A stretch of 64,000 nucleotides of DNA, taken from NCBI GenBank assembly GCA_963921795.1, contig OY997641.1:58519942-58583941 (forward strand), written 5' to 3'. The stretch comes from Nannobrachium achirus (Eukaryota > Chordata > Actinopteri > Myctophiformes > Myctophidae). Under the pieces are notes generated by a model. It was not told where the DNA came from, did no database searches, and was given only the letters and a program-made list of their open reading frames with translations. Both the position numbers and the translations under genes were made by a program. Numbering within the stretch: the first letter of the stretch is position 1; every line of letters starts with the position of its first letter. This document shows positions 55,186 to 64,000 of the stretch, in pieces.

Positions 55186-56242
55186 TAGGGGTGTAACAAT
55201 ACATTTTAATAGCGATTCGATACATATCACGATAGATCAGCCGGAGAATCGGAGCAGCAGGAGCGGTTTTGCAGTCGCTGAATCGCACTGTTGTGAAGAA
55301 AAAAGAGTTGAGCCGTAAGGCAAAGCTCTCTTTCTTTCGAGCAATCTTCGTTCCCACTCTCACCTATGGTCATGAAGTGTGGGTCATGACCGAAAGAATA
55401 AGGTCTCGGGTACAAGCGGCCGAAATGAGTTTTCTCAGAAGGGTGGCTGGTATCTCCCTTAGAGATAGGGTGAGAAGTTCAATCACCCGAGAGAGACTTG
55501 GAGTAGAACCGCTGCTCCTTCACTTGGAAAGGAGTCAGCTTAGGTGGTTCGGGCATCTAGTACAGATGCCCCCCCCCCCCCGAGTGCCTTCCTAGGAAGG
55601 TCCTCGATGCACGTCCCACTGGGAGGAGACCCCGTGGCAGAACTAAGCCCAGATGGAAGGATTATATCTCCAGACTGGCCTGGGAACGCCTCGGTATACT
55701 CCCAGAGGGAGTGGAGGAAGTTGCGCAGGATAAGGAAATCTGGAAGTCTCAGTTGGAACTGTTACCCCCGCGACCTGATTCCGGATAAGCGGTTGAAGAT
55801 GGATGGATGGATATTGTAACTATTTAGCAAAGAAATGTAATCTGTGTGAAAGGTGTGGATAGTGCAGGTTTTTAAGGTATGTATTATTATGGATATAAAA
55901 AAGTAAACACAGTGATTATCTGCCAAATACATGGACATTGTCTATTGACAAACCTGAACCTTGACATGAACCCAGAGATTACACTCATTTATCGATAGAC
56001 CAGTGTAGCTGTATGGAAAGGAAAAGTAATTAAACCCCTCTTTTTAATTTTTTCTTCTTAAAAATGCTAAATACAATGCACAAGTAGGTAGTATCAATAC
56101 AATCTATTCTTTGCACTGCCGTTTCGATACAATACAGAATTAAATGATATGATTCGGTTTTAGCTGTTTTCATTTTGATATACTTTGATTTTTTAAGTTA
56201 AAAACGATTTTTCGATACAGTTACTATATCGTTACACCCCTA
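55186..56242. mobile_element. hAT-type element, TAGGGGTGTAAC ends, with LINE insert
   Basis: Ends TAGGGGTGTAACAATA and TATCGTTACACCCCTA; flanks CTGTGTAG and CTGTATAG match at 7 of 8. The LINE fragment at 55270-55816 is nested. Confidence 0.88.
55270..55816 (+). pseudogene. non-LTR retrotransposon (LINE) 3' fragment
   Basis: It encodes the C-terminal part of a LINE reverse transcriptase polyprotein (FRAIFVPTLTYGHEVWVMTE, FLRRVAGISLRDRVRSSITR, LRWFGHLVQM) and then, in other frames, PTGRRPRGRTKPRWKDYISR and WERLGILPEGVEEVAQDKEI. It ends with GGATAAGCGGTTGAAGATGG and (ATGG)n, a 3' tail common in fish LINEs. It is 5'-truncated, and a C-run at about 55569-55580 shifts the frame; it is dead. A minus-strand tail of the same family lies at 32211-32272. 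Confidence 0.82.
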
Positions 56243-56905
56243 CTGTATAGGGCTGTCCTCGTCTAAAGATATTATTGTGGTCTTCTTGCAGGAATTTGTG
56301 GATTAATTGATTTAGTCACCACATTTGATTTGACTTCTATTTGATTCGACAATATACTCTTGGCCAATAGGCTGGTAGAATTCAAGTAATTCATTCAGCA
56401 TGGAAAAGGTCACAAGTGAACGACTAATCAAAAAACAAAGTTGTGCTCGTGATTGACTAAGACCAGTAAGACTCCCTAATCGGGAGATAAGCGACCGTCA
56501 GGTCGCAATGTCGCATACACTAACTTTAGAAGGCAACATGTGTTGATTGAATGACTGCATTACAAATATCAAATCAAAAATACTCTTGGTGAAAGTCTTG
56601 CACCGTTGCCCAGGGGTCGTTAAGCCACTGAAATGATCTCTAGACCTCTTAAAACTTGTGAAATGGGCCACTCTGCATGATGAGTACTTTTACTTTTCGT
56701 ACTTTAAAGTATACTTCGAAGGCTTTTACACATGAAGTAACAATTTTGACTTTTACTTGTAACAGGTTATTTCTACATTGCAGTATTGACACCTGTACTT
56801 ATGAGTGTAACAAATGTGTGAGTACTTATTCCATCACTGCTCATTTGCATACTGATTGGGTAGCACCCGATATCTTGTGACAAAGGCAGTCGCGGTGACA
56901 TCTGT
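56243..56905. other. unassigned, with one known repeat end
   Basis: 56468-56535 repeats, inverted, the end of the element at 38610-39035 (GCGACCGTCAGGTCGCAATG). The rest shows no gene. Confidence 0.5.
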
Positions 56906-56915
56906 TCCTCTCAGG

Positions 56916-57373
56916 CAGGGGTGTCGCGCCACGTTCTGGGCCCTGGGTACAAGGATTCACCCACATTTTGTGCTTTAACTATTGAAAAATAGCAGATCTA
57001 CAAGCTCACTCGGTGCTCCTTCTAAAGTTTTTTGAAAAACCTACAGTATGTTTCTATATCAGTGGTGCTCAAACTTTTTCATGTGAAGGAAAAATGATAT
57101 GTATTTGGCCACGGACCCTCATCTCAAAATATTTAGTTCCAGGGACGCCACAGAAGTAAGATTTGAGTTACAAATGTTCGCTTAAAAAAATACATATATT
57201 CAAAGATTTGCACACATTTTCACAACTTTAAAAAAATAGCAGATCTACAGGCTCGCAGCGCGGCACCGCTTGTATATCTGCTATTATTCATTAGCTAAAG
57301 TATAAAATAATGAAGGGCCCTTGGGCCCTAGTAACTCAGTCCCATTCCCCCCCCCCCCCGTGTGACGCCCCTG
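56916..57373 (+). mobile_element. hAT-type MITE, CAGGGGCGTCACA family, copy 4
   Basis: Flanks CTCTCAGG and ATCTCAGG (7 of 8). Ends CAGGGGTGTCGCG and TGTGACGCCCCTG. Both hairpins are decayed (56982-57012 and 57234-57290). Confidence 0.88.
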
Positions 57374-57381
57374 ATCTCAGG

Positions 57382-58098
57382 AGTGTTTAGCAGGGAGGGA
57401 GGGGTGCGGTGAACCTCGCTATGTTCTGTCTGAGAACGACAGGTCCTTTAACGTTCAGGATCCATGTCTTCATTTACAACAGTCTGCACAAATCGACTGT
57501 ACCTCACACACTTCTTAAGACCTGGAATGCATCTGTGTCACGTTACGATTTTAACCCCTTTATCCATTATTTTACACTTTGGCTACTCGAAAATAATAGA
57601 TATATGCGCTAAGAGCTTTTAGATTTGCTTTGTTTGTTTTACGTTTTTGAACATTTTGACCCGATTCTAATGCCTTCTAAATCATTTTTTGTAATACTCA
57701 TCATCAGTGGTTCTAAAAAAAATCATGTCAAGGACCCCCAGAATTATATGTATTTGGCCGTGGACCCCATCTCAAAATATTTGCGATTGTTCACTTTTTT
57801 TTGTTTTCGGTGGGATGGTATACAGGGGCTGCACCGCGACTCAGCGTGTCATGTATGCCTTGATGCGTTACAAATGTTTGTATATGTTTTGAATACATGG
57901 CTGCTGTGTCGCAAGACAAATTTCAGTGTGAACTGACAATAAAGTGCTATATCATATCATATCATATCATATCATATCACTTTAAAAATATATACATTCA
58001 AGGATTTCCACACGTTTTCAAGATCTTTCAAAAAATAGCAGATCTGCAAGCTCACTGCGCGGCACTCGGTGCATAAAATAACGGTTAAAGTGGTTAAA
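57382..58098. other. MITE remnants and retroposon tail
   Basis: 57660-57780 and 57985-58098 are pieces of the TTAA-type MITE. 57836-57985 looks like a retroposon 3' tail (GTGTCGCAAGACAAATTTCA, ACAATAAAGTGC) ending in (ATATC)n at 57950-57979 and inserted into the MITE. Confidence 0.5.
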
Positions 58099-58106
58099 CT
58101 CTAGAG

Positions 58107-58607
58107 CAGGGGTTCCCAAACGTTTTTGTCTCAGGGCACACCATAAATATTTTTGTAATCCGAGGCACCCCTACATTATAATTTTCACTCCCAGCACCTT
58201 TGATCTATAGCATATATTAGTTGTCGGGTGGAAACCTTGTCCAAAACCGTTCATTTTTATTTATCATCTATAAAATGTACTAAACTAGTGAAAATAGATC
58301 GGCTGTTTTCACTAGTTTAGTGTGACAGTCTTGTATGATGAAGCAGGGCTTTGCTTTACCAAAAGACGTACACATTTGAAACTTGGAGATTTCTGCCCGA
58401 CAATGACGATATTTTAGTGATTATGTTGCGAGGAAAACGTTGAGATGATAGCCATTTTGGTTAGAACTGACTTCAAGTTTGAAATGATACTAAATATTTT
58501 TTCAAGTGTCCAAATAAATTCCAAATATTATAAAAATATCTCGCGGCACCCCTGGACTGCCTTCACGGCACCCCAGGGTGCCCCGTCACCCACTTTGAAA
58601 ACCCCTG
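58107..58607. mobile_element. hAT-type MITE, CAGGGGTTCCCAAA ends, copy 1
   Basis: Flanks CTCTAGAG and CTCTAGAT (7 of 8); ends CAGGGGTTCCCAAACG and TTTGAAAACCCCTG. The ATCGTC..GTCGGG-type MITE at 58216-58412 is nested, its hairpin reduced to GTGAAAATAGATCGGCTG. Confidence 0.88.
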
Positions 58608-58667
58608 CTCTAGATTGACAGAGATGCGTTCCAGGTATTGGAAGGGGTTAACAGTACATTGTTTGCA

Positions 58668-58815
58668 CTCGGGTGGCGCAGTGGTAAAATGCGCACCATG
58701 CGCACCACCACAGAGGTTGTGGGTTTGAATCCACTGTGGTGCATTCGGCTTTGTCGGGCGTCTACACGAACACCAATTGGTCCGTGTTACGGGAGAGGGA
58801 AGCTGGAAGGGGAGA
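58668..58815 (+). mobile_element. tRNA-like SINE head
   Basis: GGGTGGCGCAGTGGTAAAAT (A box) and GGGTTTGAATCCAC (B box), followed by a short body. It is not a tRNA gene, as the 3' acceptor half is missing. Confidence 0.6.
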
Positions 58816-58818
58816 GTG

Positions 58819-59070
58819 ATATCGTTGTTGTCGGATGGAAACCTCGTATGTCCAAAACCTATCATTTATAATTGTAAAAATGATTTAAACTAGTGAAAAC
58901 AGCCAATCTACAAGTACACAACGCCCGCCCGTTGTGTGCTTGTTGTAGATCGGCTGTTTTCACTACTTTTGTGCGACGGCCTTGTATGATGTAGCAGGGC
59001 TTTACTTTGCGAAAGAACGTACAAATTTGAAAATTGGAGATACGAGGTTTTCACCTGACAACGACGATAT
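58819..59070. mobile_element. ATCGTC..GTCGGG-type MITE
   Basis: Ends ATATCGTTGTTGTCGGATGG and CACCTGACAACGACGATAT. Central hairpin 58892-58965 with inner stem ACACAACGCCCG/CCCGTTGTGTG. Confidence 0.8.
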
Positions 59071-59270
59071 GTATCAGTGCATGCATTCCTACGGGCCGGT
59101 GCGGCACCTGTCAGCGGGGAGTGTCAGGCGGGAGGAGTAGGACGATGGCCCTCCTCCTGGTGGGTGCTCCTCACTGGCAGTAGCCCCATATAGATATAGT
59201 ACCTGCTCCTTTCCCATTGGAGCAGAATAAAGCCGGCATCATAGTCGCCTGGGCGGTGGAAGGCTTTACG

Positions 59271-59562
59271 GCGGCTGTAGCTCAGGAGGTAGAGTGGGTT
59301 GGCCAATGATCCGTGGGTCGGAGGTTCAAATCCCAGCTCCTCCTGTCAACATGTCGAAGTGTCCTTGGGCAAGACACTGAACCCCACGTTGCCTCCAATG
59401 AGTTGGTTGGTGAAAGCTTGCCACCATTGGTGTGTGAATGTGGGAAGTGAGGACGCTGGCGTCGAATGTTCGCCGCTTCACTTCCCAATGTATGAATGAA
59501 TGAAACATTGTAAAGCGCTTTGAGCACTTGGAAAAGCGCTATAAAAATGCGATTCATTATTA
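59271..59562 (+). mobile_element. tRNA-derived SINE, second family, near complete
   Basis: Head GTAGCTCAGGAGGTAGAG (A box) and AGGTTCAAATCCCAGC (B box), body with TGTCCTTGGGCAAGACACTG, tail AAAGCGCTTTGAGCACTTGG and GCGCTATAAAAATGC. This is a common fish SINE layout. Confidence 0.82.
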
Positions 59563-61152
59563 CACCGCGGTGTAGTCTTTTCGAGTCTTTTTGAGTCATG
59601 AAACTACAACGTTCAGTGATGTTAATAGGTTTTTAATGTAATGAGTCCCCGGGACCCACGAAGGGTCTTTTGGATGAGTCCCAGGGATATTTTATGGGTC
59701 CCACAAAAATTCAACGCGTCATGTCATTTTTGACAAAGTGCAGCATTTAACTTGAATTGGTTATTATATGGTTATGTTCATGTTACGTAGAAATGTGTCT
59801 GAAAGAAATGAACCACAATTCCAAATCTTACAATTTTAATACTTCCAAATAGTCATGTGACGGTTTGATTTTTTTATACCGAACCGGTAATATCGGATGT
59901 TGACCACTTGGGGGCGCAGATAGAAGCTTTTGAGTCTTCATAATCAACAGCCACCTGTTATTTTATATACATCGATAATACATGGATCTTCTCAGTGAGA
60001 TGTCTCCTGTTTGTACTGTTACTGCTTCTATGGAATGGGGGAAATGCTCTCTGGCGTGCTTGTGTTTGCTCTGCTGTACAGAGAACCAGTGGACTGGGTC
60101 AAAAACAGTGGATTGGGTTGCTTGTAGATCGGCTACTTTTGTTTTGAACGGTTGATCCTAGAGGGACGTGCCGCCCCTCTATGGATGCGGGAGGGCAAGG
60201 CACAGGCGGCCGCGGTGGTCCGCTGCCCCGGCGGACCACCAAATGGACGGCGCTGCCACGAAAACGCTATAATCAATCAAACAGTTAGGCAGCCTAGGCT
60301 ACATACATACTGTCTCAGATAGCATACATGCTAGGCTAGCTTGCTTCCTCCGTGTTGTAGTTGAGCCAATAAAGGTTATTTGACCATGTTCACCACGACG
60401 TTAATCGTCGCTATTGTTGTAAAGACGCAATGAAGACCTGTGTGGCTTCTAACACGTTGTCCAATGTCCACCACCACATCTATAAACAATAGCGCGTGTA
60501 CTGTATATCCAGTTGTTATTGAATGAAGGGGAAAGGAGGCGGGTCGCTGTCTGAGCAGTGAGCTGCAGTGTAGAGACGTGACGTCACGTTTCTGCGCCGT
60601 GCTACACGTTCTGTGGGGGAACCCTTTTTGGTGTATCACCTAACACGCTGTGCCACTATGGTCAGAGAGCGGCCCGGTGCTACGCTAAAACTCAGGCACC
60701 CATTGAATTCTGTGACCATGCAGTGGCGCACAAAATGGCGTTGTGGATTCAAAACACAGACTGTCGTTAGTTTTATCGTCTGTTTTAAGACTTTCTACGC
60801 GGATTTCATTTGTGTTAACGTAGGGTAAAGTAGCATGCCTTCACCCATGAACAATGGTGGCGTCTGTGGACTTTTTAAAATATTTATTTTTTTCGCGACG
60901 TGGTAAATTATTTTCCTCGCGGTGGAGAGCTTTCCACCGCAAGTCCCAACACATCTCTCTGTTTTTACTATCAGACAGACAGGCTCTACACCCTGTTCAC
61001 TGATTGGTCAATCTAGACTAGTCAGTCACGGTGAATAGGTCTCCACCGTGGCGTACTATGATGTCCTGCACTTATTTTCTGACTTGAGGTGGAAAGCTTT
61101 CCACCTCAAATTTGCGGTGGATAGCTCTCCACCGTACACTCTGATACGGGCT
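59563..61152. mobile_element. Harbinger-like MITE, copy 2, split by a 1.3-kb insertion
   Basis: 59563-59617 and about 60909-61152 together match 50051-50374. The left terminus is missing; the right ends TGATACGGGCT. Between them, 59618-60908 holds unassigned sequence including GTCCCCGGGACCCACGAAGG, a hairpin arm (TGCTTGTAGATCGGCTACTT, 60120) and a GC-rich part with short open frames. I recognise no gene there. Confidence 0.6.
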
Positions 61153-61249
61153 TAAGGACCAGTACTGGCAACTCCCGCCGGAGGAGTTCCAGTTGAATGG
61201 GAAAACATTACAAAACTAGCGATTTAAGCGGTTGTTTCATGCCGTAGTG

Positions 61250-61602
61250 TAGGGGTTTTCAAAGTGGGTGACTGATGGGGCACCTTGGGGTGCCGCAGCG
61301 GCAGTCCAGGGGTGCAAGATCATTTGATAATATTTGGAATTTATTTGAACACTTAAACAAATATTTTGGTATCATTTTAAACTTGTAAGTACAGAGTTAT
61401 TTTCAGTACGTTTGAACCAAAATGGTAATTATCTCAATGTTTTCCTCGAGACATAATCCCTAAAATTGCCATGAATATAAGGTACTGGGAGTGAAAATTA
61501 TGAATGTCAAGGTAGGTAATATTATAATATAATGTAGGGGTGCCTCGGATGAAAAAGATATTTATAGGGGTGCCCTGAGCCCAAAACGTTTGGGAACTCC
61601 TG
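61250..61602. mobile_element. hAT-type MITE, CAGGGGTTCCCAAA family, inverted copy
   Basis: Flanks CCGTAGTG and CCGAAGTG (7 of 8). Ends TAGGGGTTTTCAAAGTGGG and CGTTTGGGAACTCCTG; opposite orientation to 58107-58607 and without the nested MITE. Confidence 0.85.
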
Positions 61603-61802
61603 CCGAAGTGCGTGTTTTATGTGCCGCCGGATGGAAAACCATAGTCTGGGAGAGTGGAACTACCTTTACTTTTTGGATACAATTTCGGGAAAAGGGTGAT
61701 CTACCTCGGCGTGCAGGCATTCTTCTACCCCAGCCCGGTGATATCCCCATAGGACCTCATCTCGGAGCACAACAGTATGCCGCGGAGGGTGAGGTTCTAC
61801 AG

Positions 61803-61937
61803 CAGGGGTGGGCAACTTTGATGATGGAGAGGGCCACTATATTTTCACACTCACTCCAGAGGGCCACAATGCATATACATAGCAAAAATAGCCGATCTAC
61901 AAGCTCAAAACGCGTCGCAGGGCGACGGGTTTTGAGC
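61803..61937. mobile_element. hAT-like left end with hairpin
   Basis: CAGGGGTGGGCAACTTTGAT start and GGGCCAC repeats; hairpin 61884-61937 (AAATAGCCGATCTACAAGCT, inner AAAACGCGTCGC/GCGACGGGTTTT). The right arm decays after GAGCTT. Confidence 0.6.
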
Positions 61938-61940
61938 TTT

Positions 61941-62597
61941 AGCCGGGGAGCCACAGGCCCAAAAGCTCAAAGAATAGGATGTTACCTGTGATGTCATGAC
62001 ATACTTTTAATTTTTGTTTTTTCTATTAATTTGGTCATCAAGGTCCACAGAATGAGAGGCCTGCTCTGCCGGAAATCCTGCGAAAAAAAGTTATGGCCAT
62101 TTGTATATTCACTCCATCGACTTCAATATAAAGGAAAGAAACACACCAAAAAAAATATGCTTTAAGTAGCATGTGAGGGGTCAAACTAGGGATTCTTGAT
62201 GATTCTGAATCCATTGCAAGCATTTGTTTTGCATGAAAAACATTCCTTGGGCTAGAAAACGGACCAAAATAACGGTGAAAAGTGATGACTCATCACTTTT
62301 CACAGGTTTGAGAGGCTGAAATCTAGCCCAAGGAATGTTTTTCATGCAAAACAAATGCTTGCAATGGATTCAGAATCATGAAGAACCCTTAGTTTGACCC
62401 CTCACATGCTACTTTTTTTGGTGTGTTTTTTTCCAGTATAGTGAAGTCAATGGGAAACTTTTTTTCGCAGGATTTCCGGCAGAGCAGGCCTCTCATTCTG
62501 TGTACCTTATTGACCAAATTAATGGGACAAACAAAAATTTGGCGTATGTCATGACATCACAGGTCCTCTCTCATTTTGGCCCAGTGGCTCCCCGGCT
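61941..62597. mobile_element. foldback element, 657-bp inverted repeat
   Basis: Arms of about 320 bp from AGCCGGGGAGCC to GGCTCCCCGGCT, centred on the perfect palindrome at 62275-62303 (GTGAAAAGTGATGA and complement around one C). The arms share TGAATCCATTGCA.GCATTTG with the repeats at 25411 and 32983. Non-coding. Confidence 0.85.
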
Positions 62598-63231
62598 ACT
62601 TGTAGATCTGCTATTTTTGAATTGGAATCCCGAAAAGTAACTTTTTTTTTTCTTCTTTTGTTTTAAAATTTCAAATGCATTTATATGTTCTTATGTTAAC
62701 TTTATGAACTTAAATATAAATACATTGACATAAAAAAAAAATACAATAACATTTTAATACTAGAAAAATATTGTTCCTTCGAAACAATTGTGGGCTCGCT
62801 TCAAGCCGGAAAACAATGGCTATAAAAGCACAAAATGTCAAGATCGCAGGCAGTGCTCTCTTTGACGTTACTGACGTCAAAGTTTGTCCATTTTTTCCCA
62901 AAAATGTGTTGTGCAAAAGTTGACCCGCTGGTGGCGCTATAACAGGCCAATGTGAGAAGGTTGGTATCTGTTCCTTGACCTATTGGGAATGTGCTTGCAA
63001 GATTTCACGCACATCCCAGGCTGTGTTCATGATTTGAGGTGTTTTTGGCTTTGGACACTTTATCGCTGCTTGCAGCTATATTTATTATTATTATTTTATA
63101 TTTTTTTTGTGTGCACTTCATAGGCATGTTAGATAAAGGTCCTTAGATTGCGTGTAGAATGTTTCATGCAAATTGCAAAAAAAATCCTAGAATAAAAACG
63201 GGTTTAAGCGTTTTACAAACTGCTCAAAATT
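62598..63231. other. hairpin arm and fish-repeat-like sequence
   Basis: ACTTGTAGATCTGCTATTTTTG at 62598 is a hairpin arm. 62940-63090 contains GGTTGGTATCTGTTCCTTGA and CGCTGCTTGCAGCTATATTT, wording I associate with common fish intergenic repeats. No gene. Confidence 0.45.
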
Positions 63232-64000
63232 ATATAGCGCCCCCCTTTGGCCATTTGGGGTAAGATTGGTTTCAGTGATATTTGAACTAACCCTCTACAC
63301 TATTTTGTCATGAAAATGTGACTTTGCTTGTATGTTTTAGAGGCAGAAGAATAATTTGCATAAAAATGCAATATTGTTTGAATTATTTAAAAAAGCATGT
63401 TTCAATGTTAAAGAAATCCGATCTGACAGATCTTTAGATATCGGTCCAAAGTTCACGTAAAAAAAGTTTTGTGCACGTGACGCGAAAATTCCAGAATAAA
63501 AGCGGGTTTACGCGTTTTACAAACTGCTCAAAGTGGCGGAAAATCGAAGGGCGGAGCTTACTTAACAACGACACAGATGTCTTCCGCTTGAGTCAAAGCA
63601 CACGTGTAACAAGTTGCATGTCTTCAAACGAAACGAGTCATGACTTATGCCCGTTTGAAGTTTGAATTTTCAGACGCTTCGTATAGCGCCCCCCTTTGGC
63701 CGATTGGAATAAAATTGGTTTCAGTGATACCTTGACTAACCCTCTACATCTTTGCCAAATGCCATGAACGTGTAACTTTGCATGTATGATTTAGAGGCCG
63801 AAGAATAATTTGCATAAAACTGCAATATTTATTGAATTATTAAAAAATTATATTTCACTTTAAAAGAAATCCGCCGAGATTAGTTTGACCGTATTGGTCC
63901 AAAGTTCATGTGAAAAAAGTTTTGTGCGCGTATCGAAAAAAACCCAGGAGGAGATAGATTTTTACTGTTTTTCATATAATTCCGAATTGTGGGAGATCTA
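63232..64000. repeat. tandem repeat, 450-bp period, running off the window
   Basis: Unit start TATAGCGCCCCCCTTTGGCC at 63232 and again at 63682, with shared TTGGTTTCAGTGATA, AGAAGAATAATTTGCATAAA and GGTCCAAAGTTCA. The second unit is cut by the window end. Sequence just before 63232 also matches the end of unit 1 (GCGTTTTACAAACTGCTCAA). Confidence 0.85.

Noticed and set aside
60613-60828. 71-residue frame near a CpG-rich stretch resembling a promoter exon
   Set aside because: No TATA, splice donor or domain; it lies in the unassigned insert of a MITE.

Overview
The window looks like repeat-dominated, intron-type DNA of a ray-finned (teleost) fish. The signs are: one vertebrate exon with clean splice sites, many (CA)n and (GA)n microsatellites, tRNA-headed SINEs with typical fish tails, dense hAT-, Harbinger- and TTAA-type (piggyBac-like) non-autonomous DNA transposons, an endogenous-retrovirus-like LTR element, and a probable Ngaro/DIRS-type retroelement. 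There are no bacterial features. The only host exon I recognise is an 88-bp exon on the minus strand (6012-6099). It encodes an EF-hand segment matching Rab11 family-interacting protein 4, so much of the window may be intron of that gene.

Layout. 1-7.4 kb: SINEs, TTAA-flanked MITEs, a hAT element with an 8-bp target duplication, and the rab11fip4 exon. 7389-18364: a complete LTR element on the minus strand (two apparently identical 1769-bp LTRs, CATA target duplication, proline-tRNA primer site, polypurine tract) with no gag or pol but one 968-residue ORF. 18.4-23.9 kb: MITEs, hAT remnants and microsatellites. 23999-24934: a compact GC-rich two-exon gene of unknown function. 25.4-33.9 kb: two inverted copies of a 0.9-kb repeat flanking a candidate first exon, a 2-kb palindrome made from an LTGCD-motif gene, and a hAT element holding two further transposons. 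34-43 kb: more hAT elements, each with target duplications. 44370-50033: an element with split direct repeats in the order A1-interior-B1-A2-B2. 50-64 kb: Harbinger- and hAT-type MITEs, a LINE 3' fragment, SINEs, a 657-bp foldback and a 450-bp tandem repeat.

Running through the whole window is a short palindromic hairpin, outer arm AGATCTACAAGC / GCTTGTAGATC, in about 30 places. It lies inside hAT-type elements, TTAA-type elements and a third MITE family, and also alone. The outer arms are conserved while the inner stem exists in several sequence versions that remain self-complementary. This, the env-like ORF without pol, the split-repeat element and the unknown two-exon gene are the items most worth following up.

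All coordinates were read by eye from the sequence. No alignment or database search was run.
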